From Hymenolepis diminuta (Eukaryota; Platyhelminthes; Cestoda; Cyclophyllidea; Hymenolepididae): 64,000 nt of DNA. How positions within the stretch are numbered: position 1 is the first letter of the stretch; each line of letters starts with the position of its first letter. The position numbers were made by a program, and so were the translations under genes. The stretch covers positions 390,564 to 454,563 of the forward strand of contig CAADRB010000059.1 of NCBI GenBank assembly GCA_900708905.1. The letters run 5' to 3'. Below the pieces are notes generated by a model. That model had not been told where the DNA came from. It ran no database searches and saw only the letters and a list, made by a program, of their open reading frames with translations. Shown here one piece after another: positions 25,223 to 37,600 of this stretch.

Positions 25223-27493
25223 CTATAGAAAATAACCAGTGAAGATTTGGAAGGTTTGATACAAATAACAATATTACTAGATTACTTTTACACAAAAAAA
25301 TATATGAATAGGGATAATATCAACAATAACAAAAAAGTTTAAAATAAATTTTATTCACCTCTAAATAAATTTATTCTCAGATACCTTCAGACTTAATAAA
25401 AAATTTAAGAGAAATCTCTTTGAGGCGTGCTAATGACAAAACCTAACCTTGGCCATCCGATCCAATCAAAAGAAAGACAGAGGTCAAATACATAACTAAT
25501 GCCAAATATTGTACTAAGAATACGTCTATGAAGTCTGTGACGCTGGATCAATCACAAGTCAATTTCAGTGACTTTTAATTATTTTTAATTAAGAAATTTG
25601 TAGTCCCAATTTCATAATTTTTCCCAATATTGCACAAACTTGCACTTGGTGTAAGGAAGAAATCGTCGTCGTTGCTTGCGTCTTTGAAAAATTATAAATT
25701 AAAGTATCACGATAATTTAATAAATACTAACCTTTTAATTCTGAAGGGGAACCCACTATACATTCATTCGGATTATAAATAATAGAAATTGACAATTGGA
25801 TTGGCAAGGACTGTCCTTTTACAATTCATATAACTAGAGTTTGTTAATAAATTAAATAGGAAGGGATATACTAAAACATAATATCGACTAAGAAATGTTC
25901 TATAAGGTGCATCACTTATAAGTCTGCCCTAAGGTTTTACATTTATCATACACGACATCTGATTCTATTTCTGCTAGATAAATAGTGCTAAAATCTATTT
26001 GGCGATCCGGAACAAAAAGATATCGACAATGGCTTCCACAGCGGGTAATTCAGATGTGCATAATGAAACACAAACGGATGCCAATTACTACTTAGGGCAT
26101 CGATGATGGGACATGACTGATTGTGTAATGAACTTGAAGTTTTGATCGAAAAATGAGGATGTCTCTCCCGGCCACTTGCCCACACAACACTAAGGTCCAA
26201 ATGACACGATTGGCTTGCTTGTTCCCTCAATTTTGTCTCGGCCCATATAATACAAATTTTTTCAGTCGTACATATATTACATATATTATGTATATATTAC
26301 AAAATGACAGCTCCTACATTCAACGGTTAGGCGATACAAATGAAAACAAATGGGTCTAAAAGTCCATTGAATCCCACATGAACTAATTTTAACCTATCAA
26401 AATACAGATTTTAATACTAAAATGTTCTCCATGTTGCACTTTTTTAATTAAGAAGAAATTGCATTTCTGTTGGTTCAATTTTATAGATAGAAAGCTTTAG
26501 TGAATCTTTGATTATTTCTGCTACATATAAAAAAACAATATTTACCTCAAAATTAATTCTATTTTCCGAATTAAGGCACCGGATACTAGACATCATCATG
26601 ACTGACCAATAGGTTCGTCATGAATCCCCATGATTAATGTCTCATATTTCGATGGGAGATGCTATAGTCAGCAGATGTCCACCATCATCAAGCGATTAGA
26701 AGTGATTAACCGGTGATAAGATCTTCACTAGTATCCACAAGTGCTCCTGCTGTGTGTTTGCGTGTCTGTACATAGATACCTAAACGGGTGCCTATCATCA
26801 CACCGAGACACCGATGATGAGACATGACTGATGTCTAACGATGAATGTTTTGTACATAAACCTAATTTATTTATGAATAAATTATGAATAAATGGGGGTG
26901 GCTTGCCTGCCACCTCCGAACTGATCTGTCGACGTGAGTGGCTTGGCTCATTGAAAATATTCCATCGATGTGGATCCGATTGACCTTCATGTTATTACAA
27001 TTTCCAAACCTCACGCAAATGCTTTCGAGTACTCCCTCAGATCAGCCAAGACGTGGTCATGTTGTGTCCTTAATAAATGCTTCAACGATATTGTTACTGC
27101 ACTAGTTACATTTGTACCAATTTTCGTCCGAAATAAATGTTATAGATTTATTTAATTAAGTATAAACAATCAGTTAAATTAGAAAAAATGGGGTAAATGC
27201 CACGAGGAAAGTTTTTTTTTTGATTCTATAATCAATTTCATATTTAGTTAGCTAACTTACGTGATTTAATTTAATGTTTAAATTACCAAACAAATTTCAA
27301 AGAAATGGGGATGAAATTTTATAATTTTGCTCATTAGTTGTAAATATTGCTAGTTAAAACTTGCAAGGAATTATTGCTATTTTATGCCAGCCCAGCTAGG
27401 ATAACAATTCATTGGCAGTCCCAAGGTAGATTTTTATTTCGCTCTCATTGGTACGGTTGCACGCGCATAATTTCACACCCCACTGTTTTAAAC
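25223..27493. other. divergent spacer between TOP3B and CPPED1
   Basis: About 2.3 kb separates the two divergent start codons. It contains an LTR-like copy (26577-26999) and a short fragment of the same family (about 26072-26135). No exon was seen. Promoters for both genes must lie here, but no specific element can be named. Confidence 0.6.
26577..26999 (+). repeat. LTR-like dispersed repeat, copy 3 (near full length, solo)
   Basis: The longest copy on the plus strand, about 423 bp. Left end reads c-ccggatactagaca and right end gttattaca. The reverse copy at 40886-41299 has TGTCGGATACTGG...TTACA ends, the TGT...ACA termini typical of LTRs. It contains a possible poly(A) signal (gaataaat, partly duplicated here). 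No clear target-site duplication is visible. Confidence 0.85.
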
Positions 27494-28447
27494 ATGGATT
27501 CTGGTATTGTTTATATAATGGATCATCGTTATACCAAACACCTGGACTCACAGTGTGAAGATTTTACTTTTGTTATACTTGCTGATCCCCAATTGGCTTT
27601 ATTTGAACGTTACTGTGAAAAGCGTGATCCACCTTATAAGTGGGACCGTGAGCTAGCGTTTGTGAATCGCGCAATCACTGCAGTAAATAACTTATCAAGA
27701 AGGCCGAAATTCGTCATTGTTTGCGGTGATTTGGTAGATGCTGAGCCAGGCAGGTCCGAAAGAGGAGGACAAATATCTGACTTAAAGTCTGCATTTGCGA
27801 AAATTACTCCCGATATCCCCATTTTTACCCTCCCTGGTAATCACGATATTGGAAATAGTCCTTCTTCTGCTGATATCGAGGATTACAGATCCCATTGGGG
27901 TGACGATTATTACACATTTTGGTGTGGAAAAGTCAAAAACATTGTTATTAACTCTCAACCATACTTCGACTCGAAAAATTGTAAGGCTGAATTTGAACGT
28001 CAAAATATTTGGTTGAATGCAGAACTTTGTAGTAAGGAAAATGAAGATGCTCAAAAAATTCTTGTCTTCCAGGTGTGTTAATGGGTTTAGTAACTATTGA
28101 TGTTCCCTTAGCACATTCCATTATTCAAGAAGTCGTCTGAGGAGGATGGCGATTATTTTAATATCCCTAAAGAAGTTCGTAAGGATCTTATGAATAGATA
28201 TTACAAGGCTGGTATTCGGCACGTCTTCTCTGGTCATACCCACTATAATTCTATTGGATTTTGGCTACCAGAGGGTTCTGATTCGACCCCTCTCGAGAAT
28301 ATTACTACTTCGGCCGTTTGTTTTCAACTTGGTGATGATAAACCGGGTCTTCGAATTGTCCATGTTACCCCGACTAATCTCACTCATAAGTACTTCTCCT
28401 TTGACGATCTGGAAGAAAATCCCCACATTGCTGATTCTAGCTTCTAG
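27494..28447 (+). CDS. CPPED1: CPPED1-type calcineurin-like metallophosphatase, 304 aa
   Basis: Two exons, 27494-28072 and 28112-28447 (stop TAG), are joined across a 39-bp GT/AG intron. The start is ATG 27494; the open frame continues upstream without another ATG. Human CPPED1 has 314 residues and is a cytosolic Ser/Thr phosphatase acting on AKT. The metallophosphatase motifs are in order: Asp31-Pro-Gln33 (the family's DPQ in place of DxH), CGDLVD (Asp79, Asp82), PGNHDIG (Asn116, His117), FQHIPLF (His194 at the exon junction) and SGHTHYN (His235, His237). WGDDYYTFW and VINSQ also match the family. All metal ligands appear present. ATTAAA at 28530-28535 may be its poly(A) signal. It is the upstream member of a tight same-strand pair with RMND1 and diverges from TOP3B. 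Confidence 0.95.
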
Positions 28448-28609
28448 TCAGACGCTCATTTTCTTAACTCTTACTACATCTCCTCTATTCTCATTCATTG
28501 ATTTCTGTACTGTGTGCAGTCATCTTTTTATTAAATGCATATATCTAGTCTATTCTCTGTCTTCTTGTTTTTCTGCTTTGTGGTGGTTCTGCATTCTCGC
28601 TTTGTTTCT

Positions 28610-28611
28610 AG
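28610..28611 (+). promoter_or_regulatory. putative SL trans-splice acceptor supplying the RMND1 start codon
   Basis: The acceptor gctttgtttctag ends at 28611 and is followed by AAT TTG ATT TCC in the RMND1 frame. The TAG of the acceptor is itself an in-frame stop, so translation cannot come through unspliced. No in-frame ATG precedes the targeting sequence. A leader ending in AUG would give Met-Asn-Leu-Ile-Ser. The site is 164 bp after the CPPED1 stop. Confidence 0.6.
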
Positions 28612-31600
28612 AATTTGATTTCCCCAATTAAGGCTTCCTCGACTCTGTGGAGACAAGGGATCTTACGATTAGCGCCATCAAGATGGGTCCCTTTGGCACG
28701 ATCTCTTAGTAATGGAGGTCAATTCCCTAAATTGCATCGATTGCCGTCTTTCAGATCCAAACTTGAGTCGGTTCGAGAGTTTGATATCCCTCTGACGACA
28801 GGAAAATCGATGAAGCCAAAGTCAACTCGATTTTTGCCTTCCCCCGTGAGTGATACTTTCTTTATGCTGTGGTTTCGCTTCCAAAAGTTTCAGTAAGAAT
28901 AAATTACCTAGTTGAACTTCTTGTTTATGATATAGTTAATGGTGTTGGAGTTATTACTTACCCATCTGGTGATTTTAATACTTTCCAAGGTTAAAACATT
29001 TTCTGCCTGTTTATTCAAGCTAGATGCTCGTGATTTAATCAAAATGTCGGTCTAAATTTTCCTTGAATTTGTAATATTTGTTCTGATCTATTTCACTCAT
29101 GTCATCATCGCCCTTGCAATCCAGATATTAATGATATCGTAACTGGCATATCGATGTAGGGGATGTAATAATTCCGAACCCCATTTATGAATGCCTTTCC
29201 AATGCTCATCTTGGGTAGAAAGTGACATCATCGATCCTCCCTGATGGGAAACTCGAATTTTGTCCCACCATCTTAACCAGTGTGGTTGGCCATTCCACTC
29301 ACTGGGAGTACGCCAATGGAGATCTAGCCATGATCTCTGACAAGGCAGACGAGCACAGTGATCAAAGAACTATAACGAGAAATTGCCTCTTGTCCATATT
29401 GCCATTGACTTCTGGAGAAGTGATATTTGGGTATCTGACTTCCTATTGATCCAGGTTGACGAATACTTTTACGTTCCTAATGCTTAGCTCTAACAGACTC
29501 ATATTCTAACCAAGTAGTGTGTAGGATAAATTCTTAGCTTGGTGACAGTTCGAATCTACACCAGGAGAGTTGTATTTGATGTATTGTTCCGTTTCTCTGC
29601 ACAAATGATGATCATAGTTAACTCATCTCTTGCCATCGTCCAACTAATTCATATTTTATTGGCTTTTCCTTCGTGTACACCAATATTTTTTGATCTTTCA
29701 GTATGCTCAGTTGGAGTTCTATCAAATTTATAGGCCCTATCACTTGTCAGGTCTTTTGTAATTTAAGTGGTATGATGTAGTTCGAAATTTACAACAGTCC
29801 ACTGGAAAGTTTTTTTTTTTTGTAGAGGTATAAATTCATAATTTTACGCCGGTCACCAGGGAGCACTATTGTAAAGTCAAAGGTGTTTATGAAATCAATG
29901 CTTATGGGTACACTTCCAGTGATGTGAATCGTTAGCTGTACTGGTTAATTCCTCATAGGAGCGCCTATAGAATACCTTCCCTTTACTCAAGTTGGATGAT
30001 GTTAAAACTCCTTAGTGGGTTTGTGAATTTCTCCAAATTTCCTTGAGCTTTCATCTTGTTGCATTCAATGTCCAATATGGTCACATTGGACGTCCTATTG
30101 CATTAAAGTTCACTTACATCATCTAACCTACCGTCGAAATATCTTTCAAACTAGCCGAATCATCACATTGATGTAGATCTTCAAGTATTCATTGCATTTC
30201 TCCTTCTTAGCTTGATATAAAAACTTGCTGGGAAACAGAAAAATTCAAGATGATGCTTTTAAGACCTCTATCTGGTTGAAAAGTTTATTTACACCCATAT
30301 AAAGGAATGCCAATTTTATCCAGTTTTCAAAAATTAGAAATCACAGAAGCTAAGAAGTTATGTTTTCTTTTTATTGGTTATTATGATAGCATCTACATTG
30401 GGAGGTGATGGTTGTCACGACTGGCAATATAAGCTAACGCTTCATGGGGTAACAAGATGCTCTTTTTTCACTTGTTTTGGGTTCAAGCTTTTTATATATT
30501 CGCTCAAATAAAATGTCTACACACGTCTATTAAGGTCATTTGACCAAAATTAAAGAGCTATACATTTTTTGGGGGATAGGTGAGTGAAAATAAAAGGTTT
30601 TGTCTTAAAGTTTGTAATATCCCATTAACTTTGAATGTAAAATCCATTAGATACATTCCAATTACAGCTAGTTCAAGGCGGTTGAGAGCAGTTGAAGTCG
30701 ATTTCGTCTGTGTTATAAGATTTTGGATTATTCCATTCTCCTAGTTGCAGCATTGAATCCACTCTAGACAACACGAGTCCAGTCATTTTGTATAATTTAC
30801 AAATTCTGGGAACTTTTGTTGTTACGCCTTGACTGTTCGTCTTTTTGTTTAAAGTGATTTGCTCTTACTTGTTTTCTTCAATATACAATAATTGTGCATT
30901 GATAATCTCTCCACAATTTTTACAACTTCTTTCATTATTTTTATCATTTTACAGATCTGCATTTATTCATTAAGCTCAACCGAGGTAAATCATGACCATA
31001 TTTTCGATTTTGTCCAAAATAAATTGACCGAGACAGTGACTTCGAACCATTTCTGTGTCTGGAAGAACGGACACATACTTATTACGAAGTATATCTGTAG
31101 ATATTACCATTTTGGAGAAAGGCCGCTGGATGAAAAGTGTACTGACTTTTTTAACATATTCTCAATTCGTAGTTATTAAATAGGTTGGATCTCCAAATCT
31201 CCAACAATGTTTATGATGCATTAAATTCAATTTGAAAAAAGTTATACGGGCCTTTTAATACTAATGCTCGACAGTTCGGTTCAGTACTGTTTCTGGAACT
31301 TCTGTAGATGACATTTGAACGTCAGAAGAATAGAATAGAATGAGGACATCCTTATCTCTACAGCAATAAAATCTTAACCCACAAAAATGTAGCGGTAATA
31401 CGCGCACTGCTATCAAATTTGTTGGAGTTTGTAGGAAATATGGTCTGGGTCTTTATTAGTGAAGGTCTGATAAATAAGGCGGGTAAATATGAAAGGACAT
31501 AAAATCCAAAGGATATATGAAGATCATAATAAAGTCCACGCTCTGCTCTCTTGCGTGCAAGCTGACAGGAGTGTTAGTTTAGCCTCGATAACAACATACT

Positions 31601-34600
31601 TGGCGGCTTATAGACTGATCATTGCGCATCCGATAACCTGAATGATTGTCGGATGTTTTTCTCTAAACAGAGACCCTAGGATGCCCTTCCATTGTCCAGA
31701 GCTTGTTTGTTATTTCCGATTAGTTGTAAGAAAACCATTTCATGATTCTATCATAAAGAGTGGGAAAAGAGGACTAGAATTGTTCACCGGAAGCGTTCAA
31801 TGTTTGCCAAGTTGCATACATATTTGATTTAACAGTCTGATCGTGCTCTGTTTGTTCGATTAGGGGACTAATAAAGGTCATCGTTAGTTGACAGTTTGGA
31901 CGATGTTGAAAACGAGTCAACATTGTTTTGCGTGCGTTTTATCGAAACGAAAATTGGAGAAATAGAAAAATATCGCCAAAGGAAAACTCTGAAGTCTTTC
32001 GTAATCTTGACGTATACTGATTATTTCGGTTACCGGACTCATAAACTTTCCTGCCATCCTATCTTAGTCTACAGAGAAACCAATCCCCGAGAGCAATGCT
32101 TTTCGAGTGTCCGCCTATGGAATTGGCCAGTCCATAAATTTGGCTCAATTGTGTTTGGCAGTGGACTACCAGGCCATGGGCTATCGGTGTCTTCGTCTTC
32201 CTCCCGAAGTTGCCAATGAAATCCTTTTCTTCACCACTCCCTCTGACGTCCACGACCCCGTATCCCATCGTGATATCCTCGTATTCAAGTGGGTTTTCAT
32301 TTCGTCTTCATTATACTTACTCCGAAGCGCCTGGAATAAAATTAAGGCATTTATTTAATCCAACTGATCAACCAACGGTAAGGAGACGTATGGCTGTCAG
32401 TATTATCTACCTGTTAGAAGGAAATTTCTCTTAAATTTAGCATAAATTATAATTGAAAGGTTGTCGAATAGGATATTGCACTAGATGCTGATTTTTCCAA
32501 GGCAAATTGATCGTATTAGCATTCTCAATCACTCATTACACTGGACATAATATTTGTCTACTTAAACAGTTTTAATGAACAGCGTACTTCAAGGTATTCT
32601 CTCTGGGGTCTTCTGTGCCCTAGTTTGTTACAGAACCCGTAACCTCTGAGTTCTGATGCGTGTTCGTTGAACGCGACATTATCGATCTTAAGTAGTTAAT
32701 ATTTGAGTGTATTTTTATTGTAAGAGAATTGCGTCCACTATGTTAAGTGAACAGCTCTCCATCAGTCTGACAGTTTTCTGCCTTATGAAGAGAAATCCAT
32801 CACAAGTCATTCTAGTTTTGGTTGATCGGTCCACGCAACCTGAAGATAGATCTGCTCATTTGCAAGGAAATTTTTAAGATATTGTGGACGCTTTAAATGG
32901 CATTGTACTCGGCGGCGATGGTGGTGATGACTGAAAAGGAGTGTGTATCGTGAACTTCTAAGTCATTTTGTGATAATGCAGTAATATTGCTAACTACCGT
33001 TCTTCTGTCTTTTACAGGGAATTTAACAAACAAAGCTTTATTGAGAATGTGTTTATGAGATTATAAAAATCTAACCTAAGGCAGCTGAGCCAATGGAAAA
33101 TAGAACAGACAGAGGTGTATGAATTCCAGGGGTACTGAGCGGAAAACGCAGGAGAATTAATGTATGGATGGTTAATTCGTAATAATCGATTAGCTAATTT
33201 TGGGAATGGTTAACAATATGTACGTCAAGAGTTTTCTCAAAACATGCATTGGGAAATTTTTGCTACGAGATTGTCTGTGAGTAATCCAGCCTTAGTGTTC
33301 GACTCAGGCATATAAGTAAGAAGAATAGATTGAATATATCGCCCTCTCATATGAATGGTAAAAATTGAAGGGCTGGGGAATAATAAGACATTCATCATCG
33401 CCTACTCTCCACTCTCGACGTAACTTTCTTCGTGAGCTGTCGACAGTACACACACAGAGGAGGAAAGCCTACGAAAGAGAAAACGTTGGAGAAAGCTGAT
33501 GGACTAAAATTATCACTTTATTTAAACAAGTTCTCCAATTAGAATGGCAGCTCACCTAACTCACAGCCATCCTCCCAACTCGATGCTAAGTGAGATGGTG
33601 ATAATGGTGGTATTAAAGAGGGTACTTCAAACAACATTTACTTGTGCGAAGATTATTGATAACTTCCAGGGATCCTTAGGGAAGCGTTTTCCGACGCTCA
33701 TCTTTAGGGTTTTGTAAGATAGCATTCTAGGGCCTGTCTGGTGAGATTCAGAGATAACACGACTTTATTAGATCCCATCTAATTATGATATTGTTTAATT
33801 TTATAAATGGCCTATGTCTGGCGAAAAGGAAAGTCAGTCAGGCTCAGGTCACTGTCTAGATGGGAGTTCACCATGTGGCCAGACTCTGCCACGATAACGT
33901 CTTCAGCCAGGCCAAAAATACAACTTAAAGTAATATATTAATAAGATGTTCGGTTAATGTAGTTACCATGGTGATAATAACTTTTGGTAAATAAAATGCT
34001 GTCTATTCTTCTCTTTTTTCTATTTGTTGACTTAGCAAGCTGTTTATTTAGTATTTCGTTCTGACAAATAACGTCAACTTTGTTTCCACCTTCCAAATTC
34101 AGATTGTCAATGAGCTAGTTTTGTTTTTTCGTTCACATACCTGACTACATCAACAGGATATATCGAAAAGAATGGTGGGTATTGTTTACTAAAAATGATA
34201 TTTTCTTGTGGTAGAACTCCCTCGATTTTCCATAATTTCAACAAGCTCTTAATTTTACTATATTAAAAATATTCTTTTCCCAACGTTAAAATAATGATTT
34301 TAAAATCGGTACCTTAGATTTTTTCGCAAATTGTCTCTGATGAGGAAGTGTGCTCGTCTAACTTCCCACTCATCGCGATAAATCTGCTGCTGATCACATG
34401 CCTGCCCAATGTTCGGAGTCTCACGTTTATTATCCCTCTCTCTTGCCTAAAAAGGGAAAAACAAGAACAGGGTTAATACACACATGGGAAGAGCATTAAT
34501 TTTCCCCTTTTGACTGGTGTTTGCCTTGCGTAATTGTTAAGATTAAGTGAGATGAGATGATGAGACTTGTGATTTTCTCTTCACAGGCGGAACTAAATGT

Positions 34601-37600
34601 GTTTTTATTAAAGCCGTGCCTCAACAAGAATGAACTAGGTGATAGGAGTCCGACAAAACAAAGGCCATAGCTGCAGTATTGTTTTGTTTGGGGATGATCA
34701 ATTCCCACAGATTGTCTCGAAGGTTCCATCAGCCCTATCTATATGCGGCGCACATTGCTCCTGACAGCGTCACAGTTATGTGGGACAAAAACTAGTTTCG
34801 GTCTGGCTGAGTTTTAATCTCTGGGCATCAATGACATGAAGACAACTTGTATTCCTATATAACGCCTTTGGTTAATGGAATGTTTGGGGTCAGTTGCATT
34901 CTGTCTTAACCTTCTCTGTCTAAACTGAATCCACTGTAGTCTAGTAATATCTAGTGGGTAGATGGATCAAAGCAGTGGCAGAAACTGGACTTCCTAGTGT
35001 CGCAGCAACGTCGAAGAGTCACACTTCACAAAACTGTGATAGCACTTGTGTTCGCTTTTGACTACAACTACATGTACTCATATCCAGAGGCGAGAAGAGG
35101 AAACCTGTGACTCATGTCTTACTTTCGTTATTAAGAAGACCCATTTGTTTGTAAGAATTTGGATGATCAGTTAATAAGCGATTGTCTGATTAGTCAATGT
35201 TGGCATCAGTGGCATAATTGTTTATCCGTGAACATCCAGCAATCGATAATCCAGTGTATGTTAGACAGATCGTGTGAACGTCACCCGGATACACCAAAAA
35301 ATATTCGACTCGATTTCTTAACTGGTGAAAATTAGTTAGTTAAATGCGAGAATATTTTTTATTGCACTTTATTACACTAAATTATTTAGAATTAGTCCTT
35401 TTCACCTCTCGCCTCCATCTTGGTCATGATAGAATTTGAACCCCTGCCATAAACATATTTGGTAGTTTAGGAGGTTAGTTATTTAATATCACTTCAATAT
35501 GTTTTCTTTCCTTGTTTCAGAACCGGGGTTGTTGTCTTTTGGAACGTCTCAGACTCTGAAGTGAGTGGTCTACTTAATTACAATATATAAGTAGCATATC
35601 TGAGTTGTATCCATAATTTAACTCACTGTATTTTTCACTTTTTTTTAGTCTGAAGAAATCATAAATGTATTTCGCAACGAATGTAACCGACCTATCGCTC
35701 TAGAATTAATTGAATTCGAGGAACTGGTCTACTCATTTACCAGGTGAATAGTTAAATCATCTTTGTTGCCAGTAGTAGGAATAATTTTCGCTAACATTTA
35801 TATCCACTGCGGATAACAAAGTTCACAATTAATTCATATGCTTTCTCTTGAGTAATGTGATTTGAAATTTGAAAACCTTTTTTAAATATTGCAGTGTCTC
35901 TTGAATTGATACATTTTTTTACCCTAGTTTAAATCCAAAGTACGGAGTAGGACCTAGGTAATCTGTTAATTTGTCCAATGTACAAATCATAAGTGGTCTA
36001 AATATAATTTGTTATTGAATAACTTCTCAAAGAGTATATAAATGGCCCCGTTCTGGCCATCCGATACAGCTGTTTCAGAGCTGTCGAACGAGCAGTTTTC
36101 TGCACTCCCAACTCTCAGAACCTTCAGATAATTGCGAGTTTACAGTAAAATCAACGTATTGATTTATTTCAGTGGACCGACAATGCTCGATGTTGAGGAC
36201 ATTCGACTTCGTGCAGTTCCAGCAAAATCTGACTCGAAGGAGTCGCAAGAGGTTTATGAGAAGGAGATTCAACGTTTAGTCATGGAGAAAATCGCCTTTT
36301 CTGATGCTCTAGCTGCATCTGGTAAGTCATTGTAAAACGATTTGCGTTCATTTAGTCAGTTACAAAGTGCATTTAAAAAAATATTTGGTATCAAAATCTA
36401 CCTCCCCAGGACCATCCGTTATAAGCTTAATTTACGAGGAGATTGAGATGTATGTCTTTTTCCTCAATAAGGTTAGGAAAAGGCAAATAAAAAATCTTAC
36501 TTTTTGAAAACAACCAACTTTTACCATTTTCATCCATTTGTCTTGAGGACAAAGTCCAAATTAATTGCTCTCAAAAATTTCAAGAAACGAAGCTACACAT
36601 GAAAATTTTGCCTTCAGGGCTGAAACCTCCTGTTTTACCTTCCTTCACTTCTTATTATATGTCATCAACTGTGTTTCTCTTGTTTAAAATCGTATTGTTG
36701 ATGAGATCTTGTGTTCAAAAAGGTCTAATGATTCCAATTTTCCCTTGCGTGCGTTTCAAGTACGGAATTTCTGGTGCTTTCGATTATGTATTTTTGAGGA
36801 ATGTTTTTTCCTTTATTTTGGGGTGGCTTTTAATTTGTTTACAATGCTCATTAAACCATCATATATTTTCAAAATATCCTGTATTTCAGTCATGTTGTCT
36901 CTTAACATCTAGTTTTTAACTCACTTGACCAGTGGGTCAAGAGTTCAATCAAATAACAGTTTTCAACATAAATGTAGCTGGTGGAATTCTCGTGTAGTCT
37001 TTGGCGTGTTGATTAACTAGTCTGATTACCATGACAGAAAGTTGAGAATTTTAGTCATTTGCTATTCAGAAACGCACAAAATCGACTGAAAACTGGCCTG
37101 GGACGTGCAGTTTAATAAGATGAGTTCTGTTCTATGCTCACTGAAACTGCTCTACGTTGCAGTGATAATTTAAATATCTTTTAGGCTTTAAAAGATAGGG
37201 TGTACACAATTTGAATGAAATATGGAAAAGTAAAATGAATCCAGAAATACATTTCACAATTAAAAACCTCAAAGCATGAGGGCATATTGTTGCATATGTG
37301 GTTGTTCTTTACTGAAATGATTGACCGTTGATTGAATGGGAATTGGAAAATTAACTCACCAGAAATCAGTAAATTTCTTCCAATGAAAACATGTTTCTAT
37401 TTTTAAATAAAGAAGTATCATCTCTGAGCCCATCTTATGCGGGAATTTCATATTTCTTCTCCGTTATTTTCTTCTATGACGCGAGCCAGTTAATTTAGTT
37501 CAGTGTTTTGGATGATTGGTATCCATTTCTGCCTAAACGCCAAGAATTTAATATCTCCGTATTACTGATTCGAATGCGACGTCTTAGCCATCGTTTGTGT

